Notes under the pieces: model-generated
Databases searched by the model: none
The model's input: the letters and a program-made list of their open reading frames with translations, nothing else
What the model was told of the DNA's origin: nothing
Assembly (NCBI GenBank): GCA_001577635.1
Contig: LSBP01000005.1
Coordinates: 62,001-126,000, forward strand
From: Halomonadaceae bacterium T82-2
Lineage (GTDB): Bacteria; Pseudomonadota; Gammaproteobacteria; Pseudomonadales; Halomonadaceae
Length of the DNA: 64,000 nucleotides
Direction: 5' to 3'
Program-made: the position numbers and the translations under genes
In this document: piece by piece, positions 18,108 to 26,391 of the stretch
How positions within the stretch are numbered: the first letter of the stretch is position 1
Layout of the letters: the number at the start of each line of letters is the position of its first letter

Positions 18108-19421
18108 TCAATCAAGGGGCTTGAGGAGGATCTTGGACTTGCGTGCGTGGTTGTAGGCTTCACGACGCAACGGCGGCAGCGCGTCGATGTCGGCCAGGCG
18201 AAAGCCATGTTCGAAGAACCAGTGGGCGGTATGGGTGGTCAGGGCAAACAATGCCTGGATGCCCTTGCGACGGGCGCGACGCTCGACCTCGGCCAGCAGC
18301 AGCGCCCCCCGCGCCCCGCCCCGGTAGTCGCCGTGCACGGCGACGCAGGCCAGCTCGGCCATGGCCGCGTCGGCGAACGGGTGCAGCGCCGCGCAGCCGA
18401 TGATCATGCCGTCGCGATCGATCACCAGATAATCGTCGATTTCGTGCTCCAGGCGCTCGCGGGAGCGTGCCACCAGCATGCCGCGCTCCTCCAGCGGGCG
18501 CAGCAGCTCGAGCAGCCCGGCGATATCGCCGAGTTCGGCGGGGCGCAGCTGTTCATAGCGGTGCTGGGTGATCATGGTGCCCACCCCGTCGCGAGTGAAC
18601 AGTTCACCGATCAGGGCGTCGTGGTCGTGCCAGGAAACCAGGTGCGTGCGCGCCACGCCGTGGCGGGCGGCCTCGCAGGCCGCGGTCAGATGGCGGGCCA
18701 TCTCGCTGCCCGGCGCCGCGGCACGCCGTAGCGAGGTGGCTTCGTCCGGCGTCAGTTGCCGCAACAGGGCACCGCTTTCATCGTGCAGGCCCTCGGCCTC
18801 GCCGAGCAGGATCAGCTTGTCGGCCTTCAGCGCCACGGCCGCCTGCTGGGCCACCTCCGCGGCGTCGAGATCGAAGACCTCGCCGGTGCTGGAAAAGCCC
18901 AGCGGCGGCAGGATGACCAGCGACCCCCGCTCGAGCAGCGCCTCAACGGCGGCGGCGCGCACCCGGCGCACCTCGCCGCTGTGGTCGAAGTCGACGCCCT
19001 CGCGCACGCCCAGCGGCTTGGCCATCACCAGGTTGCCGGAGACTGCGGTCAGCTCGACGCCATGCATCGGCGTGTTGGGCAGCCCCAGCGACAGCCGGGC
19101 CTCGAGCCACAGCCGCTGCTCGGCGGCCACGCGCTCGACGCAGCGCATGATCGGGGCATCGGCGACCCAGCGCCCGTCGTGGCGCACCGGTTCGATCCCC
19201 GCCTCGGCCAGCGCCGCGCCGACCTGCGGGCGGATGCCGTAGACCACCACCAGCCGCACCCCCAGGGTATGCAGCAGCGCCAGATCCTGGATCAGTTGCT
19301 CACCGCGCCCGTTGGCTACCGCCTCACCCTCGATGAGGATGACGAAGGTTCGGCCGCGATGTGCGTTGATGTAGGGCGAGGAATTGCGGAACCAGTCGAC
19401 GAAGGGAAAGCGCGTCTGCAC
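18108..19421 (-). CDS. argA: N-acetylglutamate synthase
   Basis: About 437 residues: an N-terminal amino-acid-kinase-like domain (FRNSSPYINAHRGRTFVILIEGEAV onward; residues about 10-290) that binds arginine for feedback inhibition, and a C-terminal GNAT acetyltransferase domain (CVAVHGDYRGGARGALLLAEVERRA). It makes N-acetylglutamate, the first step of arginine synthesis. GTG at 19421 gives the usual N-terminus (VQTRFPFVDWFRN); GGAG lies 11 bases upstream. A -10-like TATAGT at 19501-19496 supports a start downstream of it. A weak GCCCCG/CGGGGC hairpin (18079-18095) follows the stop. Confidence 0.92.
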   Translation of the reverse strand: MQTRFPFVDWFRNSSPYINAHRGRTFVILIEGEAVANGRGEQLIQDLALLHTLGVRLVVVYGIRPQVGAALAEAGIEPVRHDGRWVADAPIMRCVERVAAEQRLWLEARLSLGLPNTPMHGVELTAVSGNLVMAKPLGVREGVDFDHSGEVRRVRAAAVEALLERGSLVILPPLGFSSTGEVFDLDAAEVAQQAAVALKADKLILLGEAEGLHDESGALLRQLTPDEATSLRRAAAPGSEMARHLTAACEAARHGVARTHLVSWHDHDALIGELFTRDGVGTMITQHRYEQLRPAELGDIAGLLELLRPLEERGMLVARSRERLEHEIDDYLVIDRDGMIIGCAALHPFADAAMAELACVAVHGDYRGGARGALLLAEVERRARRKGIQALFALTTHTAHWFFEHGFRLADIDALPPLRREAYNHARKSKILLKPLD

Positions 19422-19744
19422 GGCCAGGGGAGCTCCGACGGAAGATGAGTGGCAGGAAGAGTGGGCCGCCGGTAGTGGCACGGGCCCGGTCCCTGACTAT
19501 ATCAGAGCCCATGAAAAGGCGGGACTCCCCGGAGGGAGCCCCACAGGGCAATTGTCGTTGCCATGACGAGGTGCGCCGGGGACAGGTCGAAGAGGGGGTC
19601 CTACGCCATGGATGGCGTAGGTAGCGCCCAGGGAAGGGTCCACAGCGCCCCCTCGCAGACCTGGCGACGGATCAGCCCCGTGTGCTGCGCCTATCTGCGA
19701 TCGTTCTGAGGGAGCTGTCTGCATTGCCAACTCGCTGAAAGCCG
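19422..19744. other. Intergenic region between pit and argA
   Basis: Both neighbours read leftward, so this holds the 3' end of the pit transcript and the argA promoter (candidate -10 TATAGT on the minus strand at 19501-19496). A perfect inverted repeat CTACGCCAT-GG-ATGGCGTAG (19601-19620) followed on the minus strand by a C-rich run could end the pit message. A second imperfect GC-rich hairpin lies near 19528-19553. No gene is apparent. Confidence 0.5.
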
Positions 19745-21016
19745 TCAGACGCCGAACATGCCCTTGAGCATGAAGAAGAACAGGATCGCCAGCAGCGCGC
19801 CGGCCGGCAGCGTGATCAGCCACGACAGCACGATGGTGCTCAGCACGCGCAGGTTGAGCGCCGCCATGCCGCGGGCCAGTCCCACGCCGAGTACCGCGCC
19901 GACCAGGGTATGGGTCGTGGAGATCGGCAGCCCGGTCCCCGAGGCCAGCACCACCGTGGTGGCGGCGGCCAGGGTGGCGGCGAAGCCGCGACTGGGCGTG
20001 AGCTCGGTGATGCCGGTGCCCACGGTGGCGATCACCTTGTGGCCGTAGGTCACCAGGCCGACGACGATGCCGCCACCGCCCAGCACCAGCACCCACCAGG
20101 GCAGGGCCGCGGCCCCGCCGATATCGCCATTGGAGCCGACCACGCTGATCACCGCGGCCAGCGGGCCGACGGCGTTGGCGACGTCGTTGGAACCGTGGGC
20201 GAAGGCCATGGCACAGGCGGTGAACATCATCAGCACGCCGAACACCCGCTCGACGCTGGAGTAGCCGAAGCTGTCGCCGGCACGCTTCTTCTCGCGGTTG
20301 ACGCGATTCTCCAGCAGGATGCCCAGCACCATGATCACCACCCCGATGGCCGCGGCGATCAGCAGACTCTGGCCGAAGCTCAGGTCGAGCCCCACGTGGG
20401 AGAGCCCCTTGACCAGGGTGACCATGGAAATCACGAAGCCCACCAGGAAGATGTAGGCCGGCACGTAACGCTTGGCGGCGGCGAAAGGATCGCGATTCTC
20501 GAAGATCAGTACCTGCACCGAGCGGAACAGCACATAGGCGATGGACCCGGCCAGCAGCGGCGACACCACCCAGCTGGCGGCGATCTGCCCCACCTTGCCC
20601 CAGCCGACCGAGTCGACGCCGAGGCCGGCGACGGCGAAACCGACGATCGCCCCGACGATGGAATGGGTGGTGGACACCGGCCAGCCCCGGGCCGAGGCGA
20701 TCAGCAGCCACAACCCGGCAGCCAGCAGCGAGGCCAGCATGCCGTAGACCAGCAACTCGGGGCTTCCGGTCAGCAGGGAGGGGTCGATGATCCCCTTGCG
20801 GATGGTTTCGGTGACCTGGCCGCCGGCCAGCCAGGCGCCCAGGAACTCGAAGACCACCGCGATGATGATCGCCTGTCGGATGGTGATGGCCTTGGAACCG
20901 ACCGAGGTCCCCATGGCGTTGGCCACGTCGTTGGCACCGACGCCCCAGGCCATGAAGAAACCGAAGACACAGGCGAGAATGATGAATACGTCGCCGTATT
21001 GCGCAATGATGGACAT
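19745..21016 (-). CDS. pit: Low-affinity inorganic phosphate transporter (Pit family)
   Basis: 423 residues, about ten membrane helices arranged as two inverted repeats. Each repeat carries the PiT signature: GANDVANAMGTSVGSKAI near the N-terminus and HGSNDVANAVGPLAA in the second half. Partner motifs SSTTHS-like VSTTHSIVGAIVG and ISTTHTLVGAVLG are also visible. It imports metal-phosphate complexes with protons or Na+. The DUF47 gene lies 52 bp upstream on the same strand, the usual pit partner. ATG at 21016 (MSIIAQYGD) fits the family start; longer forms have no ribosome site. Confidence 0.92.
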   Translation of the reverse strand: MSIIAQYGDVFIILACVFGFFMAWGVGANDVANAMGTSVGSKAITIRQAIIIAVVFEFLGAWLAGGQVTETIRKGIIDPSLLTGSPELLVYGMLASLLAAGLWLLIASARGWPVSTTHSIVGAIVGFAVAGLGVDSVGWGKVGQIAASWVVSPLLAGSIAYVLFRSVQVLIFENRDPFAAAKRYVPAYIFLVGFVISMVTLVKGLSHVGLDLSFGQSLLIAAAIGVVIMVLGILLENRVNREKKRAGDSFGYSSVERVFGVLMMFTACAMAFAHGSNDVANAVGPLAAVISVVGSNGDIGGAAALPWWVLVLGGGGIVVGLVTYGHKVIATVGTGITELTPSRGFAATLAAATTVVLASGTGLPISTTHTLVGAVLGVGLARGMAALNLRVLSTIVLSWLITLPAGALLAILFFFMLKGMFGV

Positions 21017-21068
21017 AGGCAGGACTGTTCTTGAGTGACGTGTCAAAGCCCGGGGCGAACGCCCGGGC

Positions 21069-21749
21069 TCAGCGTGCGGTGAGAATCTGCAGACGACTGC
21101 CGACGCGTTCGGCGCGATCGGCCAGATCGCCGATCCAGTCGATGATCTTGTAGAGGAACATCACATCCACCGGCGGCAGCTGACTTTCGAGATCGAACAG
21201 CTGGCGGCGAATGGTGATTTCCTGATCGTCGGCCTGATGCTCGAGCTCGTGCAGCTCGCGGATCAGGTTCTGCATCAGATCCGACACATTGCGACCGAAA
21301 CCGGACTCGAGCAGATCCTCGAGTTCCTCCAGCGCCTTGCGCGCCTGATTCACGGTGGCCACCGCCGTGACCAGATACTCGCGCATCGGCACGGCCAGCG
21401 ACTCGGGTACCTGCATGCGGCGCCCCAGCATGATGCCGGTGATGTCGCGGGCCTTGTTGGCGATCTTGTCCTGTACGCTGATCAGCTCCAGCAGATCGGA
21501 GCGCGAGACGGGCAGAAAGAGCGTGTTCGGCAGGTTGAGGCGCAGCTGGGTCTTGAGCACATCGGCCTCGTGCTCGAGGTCGGTGACCGCCTCGCGACAC
21601 CGGGCTGCCGATTCCCAGTCACCGGCCTGGGCGGCGTCGAAGAACGGCAGCAGCTGAGCGGCACACTCGCTGGTCTTGACGATGTGCGCCAGCAGCGGTT
21701 GAAAAGGCGATCGCCCGAACAACGCGGAAAACGGGTTGGATGTCACCAT
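21069..21749 (-). CDS. DUF47/TIGR00153 PhoU-like protein, phosphate transport partner
   Basis: 226 residues, the family's normal length, entirely helical with many charged residues (ISVQDKIANKARDITGIMLGR and LIRELHELEHQADDQE are typical). DUF47 proteins resemble half of a PhoU and are almost always encoded next to Pit transporters, which they probably regulate. It is the first gene of the DUF47-pit unit. Start ATG at 21749 (MVTSNPFSALFGRSPF) matches family N-termini. Confidence 0.9.
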   Translation of the reverse strand: MVTSNPFSALFGRSPFQPLLAHIVKTSECAAQLLPFFDAAQAGDWESAARCREAVTDLEHEADVLKTQLRLNLPNTLFLPVSRSDLLELISVQDKIANKARDITGIMLGRRMQVPESLAVPMREYLVTAVATVNQARKALEELEDLLESGFGRNVSDLMQNLIRELHELEHQADDQEITIRRQLFDLESQLPPVDVMFLYKIIDWIGDLADRAERVGSRLQILTAR

Positions 21750-21851
21750 GAAGGCATCATTCGTCGATTGGGTAATGGCGCGCCCAGTATAGTGACTCGC
21801 CATCCCAGCGTCATGAAAAATTCATCTTTGCCGAATCATGGAGATAGCACG

Positions 21852-22724
21852 ATGCCGCAGGAAATCGAACTCAAGCTGGCCCTCGGCCCCGGTGCCGCCG
21901 AGGCGCTGCCCGCGCACCCGCGGCTGGCCGGGCTCGCCCCCGTGCGCGAGCACCTCGCCAACACCTACTACGATGCGCCCGCGGGGGATCTGGAACGCGC
22001 CCGGGTGGCCCTGCGCACCCGGCGCACGCCCGACCGCTGGCTGCAGACCCTGAAGACCGCCGGCCAGGGCTCCGGCGGGCTTTCCACCCGTGGCGAGTGG
22101 GAGTGGGAGATCCCCGGCCCGGCCCTGGACCGCGAGGGGCTGGCGACGCTGGAACCGATGCAGGCGCTGGGCGAGGAGATACGCCAGGCGCTGGAGCCCG
22201 GCTTCACCACCGACTTCGAGCGCACGAGCTGGTGGCTGGAGGGCCCCGAGGCCACCATCGAGGTCGCGCTGGACCGCGGCGAGGTCCGCGCCGGCGAGCG
22301 CCGCGCGCCCATCGAGGAGCTTGAACTGGAACTCAAGGCGGGGGAGCCAACAGCCCTGTGGCGCCTCGCCGAGGACATCGCCGACACCCTGGCGCTGCGC
22401 CCGGCCAATACCAGCAAGGCCGCCCGTGGCGCCGCCCTGCGCGACGGCCGCTGGCCGCTCGAGGATGGCCCGCTGCCCGGTGAGGCGGCAGCGCGCTTCG
22501 ACCGGGCCATCACCGCCCTCGACGCCCTGGCCGACAGCGGCGAGAAGCGCTTCCTCGGCGTGGCCCGCACGGCACTGCAGAGCCTGGCCGACGATAACTC
22601 GCTGCCCGCTGGCCAGCGCGACGCGGCCCGGGAGCTCGCCACGGCACTCGACGCCACGCCCTGGCTGACCCCGGCCTTCGGCCGCCGCAGCCTGGCCCTG
22701 CTCGCCGCCCTGCACCGCCGCTGA
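21852..22724 (+). CDS. CYTH-domain inorganic triphosphatase (YgiF-like)
   Basis: 290 residues. It opens with the family signature EIELKL (residues 4-9) and shows the alternating acidic/basic strands of the triphosphate tunnel: RVALRTRR, LQTLKTAG, WEWEIPG, FERTSWWL, ATIEVALDRGEV, IEELELELKAG. The C-terminal part (from about 205) may be a short CHAD-like helical tail. The enzyme hydrolyses tripolyphosphate. GGAG 10 bases upstream supports the ATG. It is divergent from DUF47-pit and adjacent to a channel gene, so a phosphate-metabolism neighbourhood is plausible. Confidence 0.85.
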   Translation: MPQEIELKLALGPGAAEALPAHPRLAGLAPVREHLANTYYDAPAGDLERARVALRTRRTPDRWLQTLKTAGQGSGGLSTRGEWEWEIPGPALDREGLATLEPMQALGEEIRQALEPGFTTDFERTSWWLEGPEATIEVALDRGEVRAGERRAPIEELELELKAGEPTALWRLAEDIADTLALRPANTSKAARGAALRDGRWPLEDGPLPGEAAARFDRAITALDALADSGEKRFLGVARTALQSLADDNSLPAGQRDAARELATALDATPWLTPAFGRRSLALLAALHRR

Positions 22725-22739
22725 CTCGAGGAGACCCGC

Positions 22740-23612
22740 GTGCCTTCACTTCGTCCGGCCGGCGTCGGCCTGCGTACCCGGCTGTTCCAGATCATCTTCG
22801 AGTCCGACACGCGGCTCGCCAAGGGCTTCGACCTGCTGCTGATCGGCCTGATCCTGATCAGCGTGGCGGTGGTGATGCTCGACAGCGTGGCCGCCCTGCG
22901 CGCGCGTTACGGCGAGCTGTTCCACCTGCTCGAGTGGGGGTTCACCCTGGCCTTCACCACAGAGCTGGGGCTGCGCCTGTACTGTCTCGAGCGCCCGCTG
23001 CGCTATCTCAGGAGCTTCTACGGGGTCATCGACCTGCTGTCGATCCTGCCCACCTGGCTGAGCCTGCTGATCCCCGGCGCGCAGTCGCTGCTGGTGGTGC
23101 GCATCCTGCGCGTCCTGCGCCTGCTGCGGGTGCTGCGGCTGATGGAGTTCCTCGGCGAGGGCACGCTGCTGGTCCAGGCGCTTAGGCGCAGCAGCCGCAA
23201 GATCCTGCTGTTCTTCTCCACGGTGCTGATGCTGGTGACCATCTTCGGCTCGCTGATCTACCTGATCGAGCCCGCCGAGGCCGGCTTCACCAGCATTCCC
23301 AAGGCGTTGTACTGGGCGATCGTCACCCTGACCACGGTGGGCTACGGCGACATCACGCCGATCACGCCGATCGGCCAGTTCATCTCGGCGATGGTGATGG
23401 TGATGGGCTACGCGATCCTCGCCGTGCCCACCGGGGTGTTCTCGGCGGAGATGATCCGCTCGATCCGCGAACAGCATTACTCCGACGAGGCCTGCCCGGG
23501 CTGCGGCCACGAGGGGCACGAACGCGATGCACGCTACTGCCGGCGCTGCGGCACCTGGCTCGACGAGGAAACCGAGGACCCGCGCCACCACGAACGGGGC
23601 CGAGACCACTGA
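22740..23612 (+). CDS. Voltage-gated K+ channel with C-terminal zinc ribbon
   Basis: 290 residues with GTG start after GAGGAGA. Helices S1-S6 are visible. S4 is Arg-rich with the repeating pattern RILRVLRLLRVLRL. The pore helix ends in the K+ selectivity filter TTVGYGD, and S6 follows (MVMVMGYAILAVPTGVFSAEM). After S6 there is an unusual cytoplasmic tail with two CxxC pairs (CPGCG and CRRCG) that should bind zinc. The gene lies 15 bp after the CYTH gene and is probably in the same operon. Confidence 0.88.
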   Translation: MPSLRPAGVGLRTRLFQIIFESDTRLAKGFDLLLIGLILISVAVVMLDSVAALRARYGELFHLLEWGFTLAFTTELGLRLYCLERPLRYLRSFYGVIDLLSILPTWLSLLIPGAQSLLVVRILRVLRLLRVLRLMEFLGEGTLLVQALRRSSRKILLFFSTVLMLVTIFGSLIYLIEPAEAGFTSIPKALYWAIVTLTTVGYGDITPITPIGQFISAMVMVMGYAILAVPTGVFSAEMIRSIREQHYSDEACPGCGHEGHERDARYCRRCGTWLDEETEDPRHHERGRDH

Positions 23613-23622
23613 ACGTCATTCA

Positions 23623-23649
23623 GGCCCCGGCATCTTCACCGCCGGGGCC
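23623..23649. terminator. Bidirectional terminator between channel gene and yciO
   Basis: GGCCCCGGC and GCCGGGGCC form a perfect 9-bp stem around a 9-base loop, in the 57-bp gap between two convergent genes. No long T run is present on either side. Confidence 0.65.
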
Positions 23650-23669
23650 GCCGTTGCGGCGGGCGAGGA

Positions 23670-24293
23670 CTATTCGGTGAAGGGCGTGGTATCGCCGCGG
23701 CCTTCGCGGACGATGGTCGGCGGCAGATCGCGCAGGTCGACCACCGTGGTCGGCTCCAGCGAGCAGGCCCCGCCGTCGATGACCAGGTCGAGGTGGGCGC
23801 CGAAGCGCTCGCGAATCGCCTCCGGGTCGGTCATCGGCAGTTCCTCGCCGACCGGGATCAGGGTCACGCTCATCAGCGGCTCGCCCAGTGCCTGGAGCAG
23901 GGCGTGGGTGATGCGATGGTCGGGCACGCGCACGCCGATCGAGCGCCGCTTGGGATGCAGCAGCAGGCGCGGCACCTCGCTGGTGGCGTTGAGGATGAAG
24001 GTGTAGGGTCCGGGCGTGTGACTCTTCAGCAGGCGGAAGACGGCGTTGTCGACCTTGGCGTAGGTGCCGATCTCGGAAAGGTCCGAGCACACCAGGGTGA
24101 AGTTGTGCTTGTCGTCCAGCGAACGCAGCCACTTGATCGTCTCGATCGCCTTCTTGTCCCCCAGATGACAGCCCAGGGCATAGCCGGAATCCGTCGGATA
24201 GGCGATGACGCCACCGTCGCGGATGATCTTCAGCGCCTGATCGATCAGGCGCTTCTGCGGGTTTTCCGGATGAATCTGGAAGAATTGAGTCAT
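23670..24293 (-). CDS. yciO: YciO/YrdC/Sua5-family protein
   Basis: 207 residues with the YrdC fold: the N-terminal stretch GGVIAYPTDSGYALGC that binds ATP and L-threonine in Sua5, FTLVCSDLSEIGTYA, SHTPGPYTFIL and the basic KRRSIGVRVPDH. YciO is a paralogue of the threonylcarbamoyl-AMP synthase TsaC; its own role is less certain. It lies 69 bp downstream of rnm on the same strand, the same pairing (trpH-yciO) as in Escherichia coli. Confidence 0.92.
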   Translation of the reverse strand: MTQFFQIHPENPQKRLIDQALKIIRDGGVIAYPTDSGYALGCHLGDKKAIETIKWLRSLDDKHNFTLVCSDLSEIGTYAKVDNAVFRLLKSHTPGPYTFILNATSEVPRLLLHPKRRSIGVRVPDHRITHALLQALGEPLMSVTLIPVGEELPMTDPEAIRERFGAHLDLVIDGGACSLEPTTVVDLRDLPPTIVREGRGDTTPFTE

Positions 24294-24362
24294 GGCCCCT
24301 CCTTGCGGTGGTAATCGGCGCCCCTCGGCACGGGGACGCAGCGGCCGACGACGTCTCGGGCG

Positions 24363-25262
24363 TCAGCTTGGCACTGCCCGCCCGGCGAAGGCCGCCAGTG
24401 ACGGATGATGCCACAGCGGCGTGACCGGCGTACGCGGGACGTCGCTCACCGTGCCCGGCGCGAGATGGCCGCCGGGAAAGTGGAAGTCGCTGCCCCGGGA
24501 CGCCAGCAGGCCGCGCTCGGCGAGCTGGCGGGCCAGGTCGCGGGTCTCGTCGGGGTTCTGGAAGCCACTGAGCAGCTCCGCCCCTTCGCCGCCGGCCGTG
24601 GCGAAGTCGTCGAGCAGCAGGCCGCGCTTGCGTCGGGTCAGCTTGTAGCGTAGCGGATGCGCCAGCACCGCGACGCCGCGCGAGGCGCGGATCCAGCCCA
24701 GTGCCTCGCCGAGATAGGGCCAGTGCATCTTGACGTCGCCGCGCTTGCCGGCGCCCAGGTAGCGCTTGAAGGCGGCGGCGATATCCGGCACCACACCGGC
24801 CTCGACCAGCGCCCGGGCGAAGTCCGGCCGCCCCAGCGGACGCTGCTCGGTCACCCCGGCCCGGGCCCGCGCCAGGGCGTCGTCGAGCCCCACCGCCTCG
24901 AGCCGCCGGGCGATCTCGAGATTGCGCGCCTCGCGGGCCTCGGCCTGGGCGGCCAGCCCCTCGCACATGGGCGCCAGTGCGCCCTCGGGCAGATAGCCCA
25001 GCACGTGCACGGTGAGGCCCCGCCACTGCACGGACAGCTCGGCGCCGGGCAGCAGGGTCAGGCCCAGCCGCTCGGCGGCCGCCGCGGCTTCGGCCACGCC
25101 GGCCACGCTGTCGTGGTCGGTGAGGGCCACGTGGGTCAGCCCGCGCGACCGGCACAGGCTCATCAGCGCCTCGGGCGACAGCGCGCCGTCGGAGGCGGTG
25201 GAGTGCATGTGCAGATCGACGCCGGGGGCGGCGAGAGTATCGGGAAGCGGGATCATCGGCAT
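24363..25262 (-). CDS. rnm: PHP-domain 5'-3' exoribonuclease/phosphatase (RNase AM, TrpH/YciV)
   Basis: 299 residues. The metal-binding PHP motifs are clear: DLHMHSTASDG, HVALTDHDSV, PGAELSVQW, VAVLAHPLRY and the final GSDFHFPG. In E. coli this protein removes nucleotides from 5' ends of RNAs, including 23S rRNA maturation. It is paired with yciO downstream and divergent from yciB. Start at 25262 or the Met two codons later are both possible. Confidence 0.88.
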   Translation of the reverse strand: MPMIPLPDTLAAPGVDLHMHSTASDGALSPEALMSLCRSRGLTHVALTDHDSVAGVAEAAAAAERLGLTLLPGAELSVQWRGLTVHVLGYLPEGALAPMCEGLAAQAEAREARNLEIARRLEAVGLDDALARARAGVTEQRPLGRPDFARALVEAGVVPDIAAAFKRYLGAGKRGDVKMHWPYLGEALGWIRASRGVAVLAHPLRYKLTRRKRGLLLDDFATAGGEGAELLSGFQNPDETRDLARQLAERGLLASRGSDFHFPGGHLAPGTVSDVPRTPVTPLWHHPSLAAFAGRAVPS

Positions 25263-25350
25263 GACGCCGTCGGGCGTCTTTGTCAGAATGGAGTCTCATG
25301 TTGCGGCCCCGCACCCCGCGGGTCAACGCCGCGCCCGTCAGGACCCTGCC

Positions 25351-25902
25351 ATGAAACTGCTCTTCGAATTTTTGCCCATCGCGCTGTTCTTCGTGGTCTA
25401 CCAGCTCAGCGGCGACATCGTGCTGGCCACGCTGGTGCTGATTCCGGCGAGTCTCGCCCAGGTGGGCTTCCAGTGGTGGCGCACCCGCCGGCTCGAGACC
25501 ATGCAGCTGGTCACCCTGGGGCTGATCGTGGTGCTCGGCGGCGCCACGGTGGTGTTCAAGAACGCCGCCTTCATCCAGTGGAAGCCGACCGTGGTCAACG
25601 CCCTGTTCGCGGTGGCCTTCCTGGTGTCACCGTATTTCGGCGGCCAGCCGCTGGTCCAGCGCATGATGGGGCGCGCCATCGCCCTGCCCGCGGCGATCTG
25701 GCAGCGCCTCAACCTGGCCTGGGTGGTATTCTTCATCGCCATGGCGGTACTCAACGTCGTGGTCTTCAAGACCTTCGACGAGGCCACCTGGGTCGACTTC
25801 AAGCTGTTCGGCATGCTCGGCCTGACCCTGGCGTTCATTCTCGCCCAGGGGGTGTACCTGAGCCGCCATGCCGAGGCCGCGCCCGGCGGTCAGGACCGCT
25901 GA
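25351..25902 (+). CDS. yciB: Inner-membrane septation protein A (YciB/IspZ)
   Basis: 183 residues, five or six membrane helices, starting MKLLFEFLPIALFFVVYQL with the acidic residue typical of the family, and carrying KPTVVNALFAVAFLVS and the conserved LNLAWVVFFIAMAVLNVVV. YciB takes part in envelope synthesis and cell division. The gene is followed 33 bp later by yciI, as in many proteobacteria. Confidence 0.93.
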   Translation: MKLLFEFLPIALFFVVYQLSGDIVLATLVLIPASLAQVGFQWWRTRRLETMQLVTLGLIVVLGGATVVFKNAAFIQWKPTVVNALFAVAFLVSPYFGGQPLVQRMMGRAIALPAAIWQRLNLAWVVFFIAMAVLNVVVFKTFDEATWVDFKLFGMLGLTLAFILAQGVYLSRHAEAAPGGQDR

Positions 25903-25935
25903 GGCGCCCGTCATTCCCAAGGAGACAAGCCAATC

Positions 25936-26235
25936 ATGCTCTACGCCATCCTCAGTGAAGACGTCAAGGACAGCCTGGAAAAGCGCAAGGCCGCCCGCCC
26001 CGACCACCTCGCGCGCCTCGAGAAGCTGCGCGACGAAGGCCGCCTGGTGCTGGCCGGCCCGCATCCGGCGGTCGACGCCGAGGACCCGGCCGACGCCGGC
26101 TTCACCGGCAGCCTGGTGGTCGCCGAGTTCGACAGCCTCGCCGACGCCCAGGCCTGGGCCGATGCCGATCCATACATGATCGCCGGCGTCTACACCCGGG
26201 TCACCGTCAAGCCGTTCAAGAAGGTCCTGCCCTGA
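25936..26235 (+). CDS. yciI: YciI-like protein
   Basis: 99 residues of the YCII fold, a dimeric ferredoxin-like domain: [38 protein letters not shown] with the putative active-site His, then [23 protein letters not shown]. The function is not established; some relatives have weak peroxidase or hydrolase activity. The ribosome site is AAGGAGA. It sits directly after yciB and is probably co-transcribed. Confidence 0.92.
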   Translation: MLYAILSEDVKDSLEKRKAARPDHLARLEKLRDEGRLVLAGPHPAVDAEDPADAGFTGSLVVAEFDSLADAQAWADADPYMIAGVYTRVTVKPFKKVLP

Positions 26236-26246
26236 CCGAGCGACCC

Positions 26247-26291
26247 CGGCCGGCCGCCCCGGCCGGCCGTGCCTGACCGGCCGTGCCTGAC
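26247..26291. repeat. GC hairpin and 14-bp tandem duplication after yciI
   Basis: GGCCGGCC-GCCCC-GGCCGGCC (26248-26268) forms an 8-bp stem. The unit CGGCCGTGCCTGAC is then present twice in tandem (26264-26277 and 26278-26291). The hairpin may terminate yciBI although no T run follows; the duplication looks like replication slippage. Confidence 0.55.
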
Positions 26292-26391
26292 CGAGATCAG
26301 GCTTTGGCGATATCGCCCTTCCCGCCACTGGGCGCCCACCCGCTCCCGCCACTATGCTGACAGTCCCGCCCGCCACCCGCCGGAGACCGTC

